Shown: piece after piece, positions 47,045 through 55,809 of the stretch
Layout of the letters: the number at the start of each line of letters is the position of its first letter
How positions within the stretch are numbered: the stretch's first letter is position 1
Source of the DNA: Hassallia byssoidea VB512170
GTDB lineage: Bacteria; Cyanobacteriota; Cyanobacteriia; Cyanobacteriales; Nostocaceae
Assembly: GCF_000817785.2 (NCBI RefSeq)
Contig: NZ_JTCM02000018.1
Location: 21,548 to 85,547, forward strand
Direction: 5' to 3'
Length of the DNA stretch: 64,000 nucleotides
Notes under the pieces: generated by a model
The model's database searches: none
Seen by the model: only the letters and a program-made list of their open reading frames with translations
Told to the model about the DNA's origin: nothing
Position numbers and translations under genes: made by a program

Positions 47045-48902
47045 AGGTCCAATAAGACGCGCTCAGTTAATTGCACCTTTTGGCGTGGGTGCGATGGTCG
47101 TAGTTAGGGATGGTACATCTTTAATTACAGCGGGAATCGACCATTGGTACAAGCGTGAAGATGGTAGCGAGGCTAATGACAAGTCCGAATTTAGAATAGA
47201 TGAATGGCGTTTAGCTGCTCTGTTGGAAGTAGATTATTTCCGCTTACCCCCGGATTTCAGAAAAGCTAATAAAGGAGATGGGGTTCCTAATGCTTATCTA
47301 ACTGTGCCATTTTTACGCTTTCCTCAATGGCATTTTTGCTCTTCCTGCAATCTATTGAAAGACTTTCCCCTGACTGCGCGTGGTAAAGTCAAATGTCTTG
47401 AATGTCAAGGGAAGAACAAAACAAAATATATGGTACAGGTTCCGATTATCGCTATGTGCGATCGCGGTCATATCCAAGACTTCCCCTGGGGAGAATGGGT
47501 GCATAAATCAATTAATCCAACTTGCAATAAACCGTTGCGCTTAGTTGGAACTGGAAGTGCAACTCTTGGTGGTTTAAGCGTCCGATGTGATTGTGGTGCT
47601 AAACGTTCCCTTGAGGGCATTACTGATGCTGATGGTCTCACTAAAAGACTTGACACTAACGAAGAATTTAAATGCCGAGGTAAACGTCCTTGGTTAGGTA
47701 CTGAAGATAGGGAAACCTGCGATTGTCAACTACGGGGTACTTTGCGAAGTGCTACAAATGTTTACTACGCACAAACGCGCAGTGCAATTTATCTGCAAAG
47801 GGGCAACAACAGCGAACTTATGTCCGTTCTAGAAGAACCACCTCTTTCAACACTTATCCAACGACTGTCGAGATTGGGCGATAATGTAACACCTGAAGTT
47901 CTTAAAGAGTTTTATCCTCAACCGTTACAGCCTTTCTTAAATGAAGAAATCAAAGATGCTTTAAAAGTTATTTTATCACCAAAAGACACAAACGCTAATA
48001 CAAATATTGTCGAAGGTGATGACCCAGAAACAATTTTTCGGCGTGAAGAATTCAATGTGCTTCGCACTGAGCGGAATGAAGAAAACCTGAAAATAAGAAC
48101 AATAAATATTAACCAATATGAATCAGATATTGCATATTATTTTTCCCGAATAATGCTGGTTGATAAGCTGAAAGAAACCAGAGCTTTAACAGGATTTACC
48201 CGCATATTTCCGGAAACTGACCAACAAGTGCCATCTCTACAATCTCTCTTATGGCATCAGCCACCACAACAGGATACATGGCTGCCTGCCTACATCGTCT
48301 ACGGTGAAGGCATATTTATTGAATTCAACGAAAATCGCTTGCGTCAGTGGTTAAAGATACACGGTGTAGAAATTTACCGCCGAGTGCAGCCTTTGGTGGA
48401 ACGTTACGAAAGGATACAGGGGGAACGACATTTACGGCAACGCCAAATAACGCCGCGATTTATCTTATTGCATACATTTGCTCACTTGCTGATGAATCGG
48501 TTAACGTTTGAGTGCGGGTACAGTTCAGCAGCGCTGCGAGAAAGGCTTTATGTCTCGGAAAACCCTGATGCTCCAATGGCAGGAGTGCTGATTTACACGG
48601 CTGCTGGTGATTCCGAGGGGACAATGGGAGGACTTGTGAGGATGGGCAAGCCTGGTTTCTTTGAGCCTGTGGTGCGCTCTTCGCTCTTAGCGGCTAGCTG
48701 GTGTTCTGCCGATCCAGTGTGTATGGAAGTCGGAGAAAGAGGGGGACAAGGACCAGATTCATGCAATTTAGCGGCTTGCCACAGTTGCGCTTTAGTGCCT
48801 GAAACAGCTTGTGAAGAGTTCAATCGCTTTTTGGATCGAGGCGTGGTTATTGGTGATATTAATAACCGAAATATTGGTTTTTTTCCGAATAAATTGGTAT
48901 AA
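47037..48902 (+). CDS. drmB: DrmB-like DISARM protein (DUF1998)
   Basis: About 621 aa. N-terminal Cys pairs (CSSCNLL, KCLEC, then MCDRGHIQDFPWGEW) form likely zinc sites, and the C-terminal part has the DUF1998 signature LLHTFAHLLMNRLTFECGYS, with a final CNLAACHSCALVPETACEE Cys cluster. DrmB is the second core DISARM protein and works with DrmA. AAGGAGAGG precedes the ATG at 47037, which lies inside the drmA 3' end. No drmC (PLD nuclease) or methyltransferase follows; the next gene is convergent. Confidence 0.85.
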   Translation: MPKGPIRRAQLIAPFGVGAMVVVRDGTSLITAGIDHWYKREDGSEANDKSEFRIDEWRLAALLEVDYFRLPPDFRKANKGDGVPNAYLTVPFLRFPQWHFCSSCNLLKDFPLTARGKVKCLECQGKNKTKYMVQVPIIAMCDRGHIQDFPWGEWVHKSINPTCNKPLRLVGTGSATLGGLSVRCDCGAKRSLEGITDADGLTKRLDTNEEFKCRGKRPWLGTEDRETCDCQLRGTLRSATNVYYAQTRSAIYLQRGNNSELMSVLEEPPLSTLIQRLSRLGDNVTPEVLKEFYPQPLQPFLNEEIKDALKVILSPKDTNANTNIVEGDDPETIFRREEFNVLRTERNEENLKIRTININQYESDIAYYFSRIMLVDKLKETRALTGFTRIFPETDQQVPSLQSLLWHQPPQQDTWLPAYIVYGEGIFIEFNENRLRQWLKIHGVEIYRRVQPLVERYERIQGERHLRQRQITPRFILLHTFAHLLMNRLTFECGYSSAALRERLYVSENPDAPMAGVLIYTAAGDSEGTMGGLVRMGKPGFFEPVVRSSLLAASWCSADPVCMEVGERGGQGPDSCNLAACHSCALVPETACEEFNRFLDRGVVIGDINNRNIGFFPNKLV

Positions 48903-49013
48903 GATCGGGAGACGAAGCTAAGGGTGATTGCGTAGTAGCTTTCTCTGACTTGTTGCGATCGCCCACAGAAAATTTTTCTCAAAAAAGAAAAAGCCTCTTT
49001 ATGACCAAAAACA

Positions 49014-49265
49014 GGGTGTGGGGTGTGGGGTGTGGGGTGTAGAAAAAAGTGAAAATACCCACACCTTACAAGGTACAAGCCCCTACATTTATGTATGGAA
49101 AAGCAAGAAAATATGTCCATCTCGATATGTAGTACGCGGCGTGTGGACGGACAGAATATAAGTGTCCGCGCCAACCGCCGCGAGAAATACACACGTCCAT
49201 GCTGCCAACGCCCTAATTTTAATTATGGGGTTCCCTACACCCTACCCCCTACCCCCTACACCCTC
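49014..49265. repeat. Opposed heptamer arrays enclosing about 190 bases without a gene (copy E)
   Basis: Four heptamers GGGTGT(G/A) at 49014-49041 and CCCTACA/CCCTACC units at 49233-49265 form opposed arms. The 190 bases between them contain no supported gene but several short dyads, for example around GTGTCCGCG. The rest of the 48903-49313 gap carries no gene. Confidence 0.82.
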
Positions 49266-49313
49266 TTCATTTTGTAAACACGGACATCCAATTTGTGAAG
49301 AAGAGAAAATTTT

Positions 49314-50231
49314 TTACCGCTTGGGTGCAGCATCGCCAAACTTAATCAAAAGCGCGATCGCAACACTAACAACTAAAATTATCGTCATACTCAAAGCTGA
49401 ACCAAAGCCCCAATTTTGGGCAGATCCCAGAAACTGGTTATAAATCAATCTTGCGGCTGTCATACTCGAAGCACCACCAAGTAATTCTGGATCGACAAAA
49501 TCCCCCAATCCGGTAATGAATACCAACATTGAACCGGCAGCAATTCCTGGCAAAGTTTGGGGTACAGTCACTTGCCAAAAAGCTTGCACTGGATTCGCAC
49601 CTAAATCGGCTGCTGCTTCTAACAAGCGCTTGTCTAGTTTTTCTAAAGACGCATATAGAATTAAAACCATATAAGGCAATAAGCCGTAGCTCATGCCAAT
49701 TAATACTGCTAAATCCTGGTTGAATAAATCTAATCTAGGCAAGCCAAAATTGCTGAATAAGCTATTAAGTAAACCAGTCGGACGGAGTATTGTAATCCAA
49801 GCATAAGAACGCAGTAAAGAAGAAGTCCACAAAGGTAAGACAAAGCCTAATAAAAGTAAATTTCGCCAGCGCTTCGGTGCCATCTGAGCAATCCAATAGG
49901 CGACGGGTAAAGCGAAAATTAAACAAATTATTGTCGTGGCGATCGCCAAAAAAAGCGATCGCTTAATTACTTGCAGATAAAGTGGGTCAAATATCCGGAT
50001 ATAATTATCAAATCCACTGGGATTTACCAAATCTCCCGGTCGAATATCCGGTACTAAACTTAATTCAAAAATTATCAGTGTGGGTAACACCAGCAAAAGT
50101 AACAACCAAACGCCAGATGGCGCAAGTAATGCCAACGGTTGCAGCCAGTTAAAATTTGAGCGATGCACTTTTGGCAATTCAGCGATATCGCTTGATGAAT
50201 TTAGATGAAAACGACGAGTTTGATTAGACAC
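49314..50231 (-). CDS. potB: Polyamine ABC transporter permease PotB
   Basis: About 305 aa with six membrane segments and an EAA loop (LEAAADLGANPVQAFWQVTVP). Family: PotB/PotH-type permeases of spermidine/putrescine importers. The GTG at 50231 is preferred; the TTG at 50261 would add residues encoded by the AAAATCC heptamer array. It is third in the minus-strand order potA, potD, potB. The second permease, potC, is not in the window; downstream is only an array and the convergent drmB. Confidence 0.88.
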   Translation of the reverse strand: MSNQTRRFHLNSSSDIAELPKVHRSNFNWLQPLALLAPSGVWLLLLLVLPTLIIFELSLVPDIRPGDLVNPSGFDNYIRIFDPLYLQVIKRSLFLAIATTIICLIFALPVAYWIAQMAPKRWRNLLLLGFVLPLWTSSLLRSYAWITILRPTGLLNSLFSNFGLPRLDLFNQDLAVLIGMSYGLLPYMVLILYASLEKLDKRLLEAAADLGANPVQAFWQVTVPQTLPGIAAGSMLVFITGLGDFVDPELLGGASSMTAARLIYNQFLGSAQNWGFGSALSMTIILVVSVAIALLIKFGDAAPKR

Positions 50232-50238
50232 AAGCTTT

Positions 50239-50273
50239 AAAATCCAAAATCCAAAATCCAAAATCCAAAATTC
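50239..50273. repeat. AAAATCC heptamer array between potD and potB
   Basis: Five units in register (four AAAATCC and one AAAATTC) fill the short gap between the potD stop codon (TAG, 50274-50276) and the potB start. Another case of an array exactly occupying an intercistronic gap. Confidence 0.88.
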
Positions 50274-51359
50274 CTAGCCGCTGGTTAATTGTGTCCAGTA
50301 GCGTTCGTAAACTTCTTCAAATTCTCCTAAAGGAGTTGCGCGTTCGCACTTCTCTAAAACCGACTCTGAGGGAAATAAAGTTGCATTGTTCTGTAAACTT
50401 TTTGGTAATTGCTCAAATCCAGCGCGATTCGGAGTGGAAATGCTTAAACGTTCACTGATTTGTGCGGCTACTTTTGGTTGTAAGAGAAAGTTAATCCAAG
50501 CATAAGCTCCATCGATATTCGGGGCTGTTTTGGGAATTACAATTGTATCAGTCCATAACGAAGAACCACTGCGGGGAGCTACATATTTGAGTTTGGGATT
50601 TTCTTGATTCATTTTTACCCCATCTGCTGAGTAACACATTGCCAATACTAAATCTCCTGCTAAAATTTGATTGCGCCATGCATCAGTATCAAAAGCAGCG
50701 ATCGCCGGTTTGAGAGATTTCAATTTTTCATAAGCTTGTTTGATTTCACTTTCGTTTTTTGAGTTGAAGGAATAACCCAGCATTTTCAAAGCTGCACCCA
50801 TCACCTCTCGTACATCATTTAACAATGTCATCCGTTTTGATAATTGCTTTTGATTCTGCCAAAGATAGTCCCAATCTTCCGGTGGGGGGTTGATTATTTC
50901 TGAATTATAAAGTAAGCCGGTTGTCCCCCAATTGAAGGGAATACTGTAGCGGTTGTTGGGATCGTAACTGGGATTTTGAAATTGGGGAAATAAATTATCA
51001 AAACCAGTCAAGCGATCGCGTTTGATTTCTGCTAACAACCCCAAGTCAACCATCTTCTGCACCATGTAGTCAGATGGGTAAATCGCGCTGTAAGTACCAC
51101 CTCCACCAGCTTGCAATTTAGCTAACATGACATCATTGGAATCATACACATCTGCAAGCACTTTTACACCAAATTGGTTACTAAAACTTTGCAGCAATTC
51201 TGAATCGGTATATTGTGCCCAGGTGTAGATATACAGTTGGTCACGGGAACCTTTGTTGCTAGAATTAGCTCGCACTTTTGCAAGTCTCCAGCCACAACCA
51301 GCCAAAGATAAACTAGAAAGTGCTGCAACTCCTTTTAAAAATTCTCTTCTTTTAGTCAT
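50274..51359 (-). CDS. potD: Spermidine/putrescine-binding protein PotD
   Basis: 361 aa, a periplasmic polyamine-binding protein of the PotD/PotF family. The N-terminus is MTKRREFLKGVAAL, an RR motif followed by a lipobox-like LSLAGCG, so it may be exported by Tat and lipid-anchored. The mature part has the substrate-binding fold with LYIYTWAQYTDSELLQSF and IYPSDYMVQKMVDLGLL. The array at 51361 starts one base before its ATG, so no Shine-Dalgarno sequence is visible. It is separated from potA by the cassette carrying the second four-helix-bundle gene. Confidence 0.92.
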   Translation of the reverse strand: MTKRREFLKGVAALSSLSLAGCGWRLAKVRANSSNKGSRDQLYIYTWAQYTDSELLQSFSNQFGVKVLADVYDSNDVMLAKLQAGGGGTYSAIYPSDYMVQKMVDLGLLAEIKRDRLTGFDNLFPQFQNPSYDPNNRYSIPFNWGTTGLLYNSEIINPPPEDWDYLWQNQKQLSKRMTLLNDVREVMGAALKMLGYSFNSKNESEIKQAYEKLKSLKPAIAAFDTDAWRNQILAGDLVLAMCYSADGVKMNQENPKLKYVAPRSGSSLWTDTIVIPKTAPNIDGAYAWINFLLQPKVAAQISERLSISTPNRAGFEQLPKSLQNNATLFPSESVLEKCERATPLGEFEEVYERYWTQLTSG

Positions 51360-51360
51360 T

Positions 51361-51710
51361 AGTTAATAATTAATAGTCAATGGTCAAGAGTCAATGGTCA
51401 ATGGTCAAGAGTCAATGGTCAATGGTCAACAGTCAAGGGTCAAGGGTCAATGGTCAATGGTCAATGGTCAACAGTCAATGGTCAAGGGTCAATGGTCAAT
51501 GGTCAATGGTCAATGGTCAAGAGTCAATGGTCAATGGTCAAGAGTCAATGGTCAATGGTCAAGAGTCAATGGTCAATGGTCAAGAGTCAATGGTCAATGG
51601 TCAATGGTCAATGGTCAATGGTCAAGAGTCAATGGTCAAGGGTCAACAGTCAAGAGTCAATGGTCAATGGTCAATGGTCAAGAGTCAATGGTCAATAGTT
51701 AATAGTTATT
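51361..51710 (+). repeat. Fifty-unit heptamer array (copy F, left arm)
   Basis: The run reads as 50 heptamers in unbroken register. Most fit (A/G)GT(C/T)AA(T/G/C): positions 2-3 (GT) and 5-6 (AA) are constant, and variation is confined to positions 1, 4 and 7. GGTCAAT and AGTCAAT dominate. It fills the gap between the potD start (51359) and the four-helix-bundle gene's stop (51709). Confidence 0.95.
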
Positions 51711-52080
51711 AAGCTTCTGGGACGTTGCCAATTGACTTGAGGTATGCATTTAATTGAGGCGCTAAATCGTCAATTATTAACTTGAGTTTATCTATTTGTT
51801 TATCTGTTAGCAGCTTCCGGGTATACGCTCGTCTTAGCCAGTGCTGAGTTTCATTTAAAGAGCCTCTTGCTATTTTTACAAATCTTCGATTGTCTTGATA
51901 ACTACCTCTTCCAACACATAAAGCTATGTTTGCCCCAATGCTATCTGCCGATCGTACAATCTGTTTACCGATAGTATCTTTAGCAAAAAAATTCCACTGT
52001 TCAACAATTTTCCAAATTTCATCTGCTAATTGTTCTGCCAATCGATAAACCCTTAATTCTTGAAAATACTTACTAGACAT
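51709..52080 (-). CDS. Four-helix-bundle protein of the 23S rRNA intervening-sequence (IVP) family
   Basis: 123 aa, all-helical. The family motif is present in a modified form, IVRSADSIGANIALCVGRGS, preceded by RVYRLAEQLADEIWKIVEQW and followed by FVKIARGSLNETQHWLRRAY. It lies between potA and potD, in the operon's direction, flanked by opposed heptamer arrays on both sides. The other family copy at 36320 sits in the same kind of setting inside another operon. The core AEG of the usual motif is changed to ALC here, so activity may differ. No clear ribosome-binding site is seen. Confidence 0.86.
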   Translation of the reverse strand: MSSKYFQELRVYRLAEQLADEIWKIVEQWNFFAKDTIGKQIVRSADSIGANIALCVGRGSYQDNRRFVKIARGSLNETQHWLRRAYTRKLLTDKQIDKLKLIIDDLAPQLNAYLKSIGNVPEA

Positions 52081-52086
52081 CTATGC

Positions 52087-52321
52087 ACTCTTAACTCTTG
52101 ACTCTTGACTATTGACTATTGACTCTTAACTCTTAACTCTTGACTCTTAACTCTTGACTCTTGACTCTTAACTCTTGACTCTTGACTATTGACTATTGAC
52201 TCTTGACTCTTGACTATTGACTCTTGACTATTGACTCTTGACTATTGACTCTTAACTCTTGACTATTGACTCTTAACTATTAACTATTGACTCTTGACTC
52301 TTGACTCTTGACTCTTGACTA
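52087..52321 (-). repeat. Heptamer array of about 33 units (copy F, right arm)
   Basis: On the minus strand the units read AGT(C/T)AA(G/T), the same core as the left arm but with position 1 nearly always A. It is inverted relative to the left arm. The end unit supplies the TAG stop codon of potA (52319-52321). Confidence 0.93.
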
Positions 52322-53446
52322 TGGACTAATAGCTAAACAGTCAGTTTCTGCCCACCAAACGTAAATCGGTTTGTCACGGTCTGGTAAGCTGCCAAAGGTA
52401 TTTGGCTGCAAAACAGTGATAGTAATACCGTTTGTTAATTCGACAACATAATTAACATGCGTTCCCAAATACATTACATTACCAAGTCGTCCTTCAAAGC
52501 AGTTAGTCGGCAAATTTGGGGGATAAAGTGAGAGTTGAATTTTTTCTGGACGCACACTCACCATCACTGCTTGCGATAATTGAGTTGGTGTATCTTCAAA
52601 GCGGTTGACAACAATTGAAAGTCCCGATTTTGTGACAATTCGCACAGCAACAGGGTCTACTGCCGCGATTTCACCGCTGAATAAATTGGTATCGCCAATA
52701 AAATCAGCGACAAACGGTGTCCGTGGATGTTCGTAAATTTGACTGGGAGTGCCAATTTGTTCAATTTTGCCTTGATTCATCACTGCAATGCGATCGCTCA
52801 AAGATAGCGCTTCTTCTTGGTCATGTGTCACCATGATGAAGGTCAACCCCAAATCTTTGTGTAAATTCGACAGTTCAACCTGCATTTCTTTACGCAGTTT
52901 TAAATCTAAGGCTCCCAAAGGTTCATCCAGCAACAGCACTGCGGGACGGTTGACTAATGCCCGCGCTAATGCTACTCTCTGTTGTTGACCACCTGATAAT
53001 TGACTGGGAAAGCGCGATCGCAAACTTTCCATTTTCACCAGCTTTAAAGCATCTTTAACTCTACTTTCAATTTCTAATTTGCGTAATTTCCGCAAACGCA
53101 GACCGAAAGCAATGTTATCCCATACATTCAAATGGTTGAACAGAGCGTAGCTTTGAAATACAGTATTTACAGGTCGGCGGTAAGCAGGGACATTAGTCAT
53201 ATGCTGACCCCGAATCAATAGCTTGCCAGCATCCACCCTTTCAAATCCAGCAATTAAACGGAGTGTAGTTGTTTTGCCGCAACCGGATGGACCGAGAATA
53301 CTAAAAAATTCTCCCTGTTTTACATCCAAATTTATTCCGTGTACTGCTGCTTCAAAGTTAAAAAACTTATAAACATCATGGAGTTCAACATCAAGCGGCT
53401 CAAAAGCCGCCATCCCCCCCTGATTCTGCGTTAAAGTTTGAGCCAT
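52319..53446 (-). CDS. potA: Polyamine ABC transporter ATP-binding protein PotA
   Basis: 375 aa. ABC ATPase with Walker [14 protein letters not shown] loop FQSYALF, signature [15 protein letters not shown], Walker [14 protein letters not shown] and switch His in VTHDQEE. A C-terminal TOBE-like regulatory domain ([21 protein letters not shown]) fits PotA. It energises spermidine/putrescine uptake with PotB and PotD. The stop codon is formed by the first unit of the adjacent array. It diverges from the PBP2 gene, and the shared upstream region carries a heptamer hairpin. Confidence 0.93.
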   Translation of the reverse strand: MAQTLTQNQGGMAAFEPLDVELHDVYKFFNFEAAVHGINLDVKQGEFFSILGPSGCGKTTTLRLIAGFERVDAGKLLIRGQHMTNVPAYRRPVNTVFQSYALFNHLNVWDNIAFGLRLRKLRKLEIESRVKDALKLVKMESLRSRFPSQLSGGQQQRVALARALVNRPAVLLLDEPLGALDLKLRKEMQVELSNLHKDLGLTFIMVTHDQEEALSLSDRIAVMNQGKIEQIGTPSQIYEHPRTPFVADFIGDTNLFSGEIAAVDPVAVRIVTKSGLSIVVNRFEDTPTQLSQAVMVSVRPEKIQLSLYPPNLPTNCFEGRLGNVMYLGTHVNYVVELTNGITITVLQPNTFGSLPDRDKPIYVWWAETDCLAISP

Positions 53447-53537
53447 AATTCTCAGTAGACTACCGTGATAATACTAGATGAGAGTAAATTAATGTAGTAT
53501 GAGTGCAAAGCAGACTACACATAACACTTTGGTTTTT

Positions 53538-53706
53538 GGGGCATAGGGCATAGGGCATGGGGAATGGGTAGTGGGTAATGGGTAATGGGTAGTGGGTAGT
53601 GGGTAATGGGTAGTGGAAAAAGCTTTTTATTTTTTTACCGTTTTCCCCTTCCCAATTCCCAATTATCAATTCCCAATGCCCAATGCCCAATTCCCCATTC
53701 CCCAGT
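53538..53706. repeat. Opposed heptamer arrays in a divergent promoter region (copy G)
   Basis: GGGCATA, GGGGAAT, GGGTAGT and GGGTAAT units (53538-53616) face CCCAATT, CCCAATG and CCCCATT units (53646-53706) around a T-rich loop. It lies between divergent potA and the first PBP2 gene, so it may affect both promoters. It also makes a false N-terminal extension of the PBP2 frame. Confidence 0.9.
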
Positions 53707-53789
53707 CTTCAAATTTGCACTCTTGTCCTGCCCGGTATTTAGGGCAATTGTATACAGTTAATACTAATCTTGAAATCCTTATTTGTCTT

Positions 53790-55640
53790 ATGTCTATTTT
53801 ACAATCCTTTAAACTTGGCGGTAAAAAAGATACACGTACAGTCGGACGAAGTTTTCAGTCGATATTTTTCATCATATTTACCGCCGTCATGATGACGGGT
53901 GTTGCCGCTCGTTTGGCATATTTAGAAATTGTTCAAGGACCCCAACTCCGGAAACGAGCAGAGGCAAACCGAATTAGAATTATTTCCAAACAGCCAGAAA
54001 GAGGTAACATTTTTGACCGCAATGGCAAACTTTTAGCTAGTACTCGCTATCCTCGCTCTGTCTACTTGTGGCCTATGGCTCACACGAAACCAGAGTGGTC
54101 AATTGTTGCCCCGCGTCTATCGAAAATTTTGGAAATTCCTACTCAAGATATTGAAGAGAAACTTATACAGGCAGGTCCAAATTCTTCCTCACTTGTACGG
54201 ATTGCTCGCGATTTGAACGAAGCACAAATTACCGCACTCAAAGAGTATGAAACCGAGCTGAAAAACGTGGAAATTCATACAGAAGCAGTGCGTTATTATC
54301 CCCACGGTCAAGCCTTGGGTCATGTACTGGGTTATACGCGAGAACTGACCGCCGACCAGTTGAAAGAAAGAAAGAAGGATGGCTACCGACTGGGAGATGT
54401 CATAGGTCAGATGGGGGTAGAAAAGGCGTATGAAAAAACACTGCGGGGTGAATGGGGCGGTCAGCAGGTAGAAGTAGATGGCAGAGGTCGTCCGTTGCGG
54501 GTATTGGGAGAGAAAGAGGCAAAAGCTGGTAACGATTTGCACTTGACTGTAGACATAAACGTGCAAAAGGCAGCAGCAAAAGCTTTAGGCACTACTAAAG
54601 GTGGGATTGTAGCAATCGATCCGAGGAATGGTGCTGTTTTGGCAATGGTGTCTTATCCTACCTTTGACCCAAATATCTTTTCTAAGCAAAAACTCTCTCA
54701 GAAAGACTGGCAAAGCGTACAAGGTAAAGATCATCCGTTGGTGAATCGCACCCTCAGTGCCTTTCCACCTGCGAGTACGTACAAAATTATCACTACGACA
54801 GCGGGATTGGAATCGGGTAAATTTACTCCAGATACAGTGTTGCAAACTTTCGGTTCGCTAACTGTCGGTGGGGTGACTTTTGGTGAATGGAATCACGCTG
54901 GATTTGGTCCATTGGGATTTCCGAGAGCGATGGCTATGAGTAGTGATACTTTCTTTTATCAAGTTGGTAGAAGAGTCGGTGGTCCAACTTTGATCGAATG
55001 GAGTCGCAAATATGGCTTTGGTGAAAGAACCGGCATTGAGTTTGCTTCAGAAGAATCAAAAGGCTTGGTTCCAGATGAGTCATGGAAACAGAAAGCTTGG
55101 AAGATACCCTGGACTGTCGGCGATACCATAAATATGTCAATTGGTCAAGGTGCTTTGCAAGTCACACCACTGCAATCTGCGATTATGTTTTCTGTTCCTG
55201 CTAATGGTGGCTATCGAGTTAAGCCGCATTTGCTTAAAGACAATGAAGAAGCAAAAAACTGGCGCACATCCTTAAACATGAAACCGACAACCATCAAAGT
55301 TCTGCGCGATGGTCTGCGAAAGGTAGTAACTGAAGGGACGGGTCAGCGTTTGAACGTACCAACAATTGCCCCATCATCTGGAAAAAGTGGCACTGCTGAA
55401 GCCGGTACTGGTCGCCCAAATCACACTTGGTTTGGTGCCTATTCTCCCAGCGATAAGCCGGAAATTGCGGTTGTAGCGTTTGGTGAAAACTCTGGGGGAC
55501 ATGGCGGAACCGATTGCGGTCCGATGGTTTTACAAGTGCTAGAAGCCTACTTTCAATCGAAGTACCCAGGCAAGTATCAAAAACCTGTAGTTGAGGGCGA
55601 AGCTAAAACTCAGGGTTCTGGAGGTAGGACTGGAGACTAG
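53790..55640 (+). CDS. mrdA: Penicillin-binding protein 2 (class B transpeptidase), first copy
   Basis: 616 aa with one N-terminal membrane segment, a PBP dimerisation region (EANRIRIISKQPERGNIFDR) and a transpeptidase domain. Active-site motifs: STYK with Ser329, SSD in AMSSDTFFYQVG, and KSG at 532-534 where most family members have KTG. It crosslinks septal-independent (elongation) peptidoglycan. The ATG at 53790 (MSILQSFKLGG) is chosen because everything upstream in frame is repeat-encoded. It is followed by a close paralogue. Confidence 0.92.
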   Translation: MSILQSFKLGGKKDTRTVGRSFQSIFFIIFTAVMMTGVAARLAYLEIVQGPQLRKRAEANRIRIISKQPERGNIFDRNGKLLASTRYPRSVYLWPMAHTKPEWSIVAPRLSKILEIPTQDIEEKLIQAGPNSSSLVRIARDLNEAQITALKEYETELKNVEIHTEAVRYYPHGQALGHVLGYTRELTADQLKERKKDGYRLGDVIGQMGVEKAYEKTLRGEWGGQQVEVDGRGRPLRVLGEKEAKAGNDLHLTVDINVQKAAAKALGTTKGGIVAIDPRNGAVLAMVSYPTFDPNIFSKQKLSQKDWQSVQGKDHPLVNRTLSAFPPASTYKIITTTAGLESGKFTPDTVLQTFGSLTVGGVTFGEWNHAGFGPLGFPRAMAMSSDTFFYQVGRRVGGPTLIEWSRKYGFGERTGIEFASEESKGLVPDESWKQKAWKIPWTVGDTINMSIGQGALQVTPLQSAIMFSVPANGGYRVKPHLLKDNEEAKNWRTSLNMKPTTIKVLRDGLRKVVTEGTGQRLNVPTIAPSSGKSGTAEAGTGRPNHTWFGAYSPSDKPEIAVVAFGENSGGHGGTDCGPMVLQVLEAYFQSKYPGKYQKPVVEGEAKTQGSGGRTGD

Positions 55641-55684
55641 TAGTAAGCACTTTAGTGCTTAGAGAGCACTAAACTGCTCACTAC
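55640..55684. repeat. Palindromic interspersed repeat copy (GTAGTAAGC ... CTCACTAC)
   Basis: GTAGTAAGCACTTTAGTGCTT, a short middle, then an imperfect second stem and CTCACTAC. It starts at the last base of the first PBP2 stop codon. Same family as 9912, 14083 and 60373. Confidence 0.82.
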
Positions 55685-55809
55685 TGATAGAAAATTCTGA
55701 TAGTTACCCTTGGGTTTTTTCAATACATCCTGTGTGCGAGTTTAGCTGACATAGTGACAATTTTGTTGAATTATATACAAAGAATTATCTAAATATTACT
55801 CTTTGTTTT

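Noticed and set aside
49095..49443. Short plus-strand frames after drmB
   Set aside because: No ribosome-binding site or recognisable domain, and they cross an array and run antisense to potB.
51361..51710. Possible CRISPR array
   Set aside because: Units are seven bases long with no spacers, and no cas gene is near.
51380..51712. Three open frames made of MVNGQ-like repeats
   Set aside because: All come from the heptamer array; a seven-base period keeps every frame open when the unit has no stop.
53613..53789. N-terminal extension of the first PBP2
   Set aside because: The extra 59 residues are encoded by an array (Phe/Pro/Asn-rich); the family start fits the ATG at 53790.
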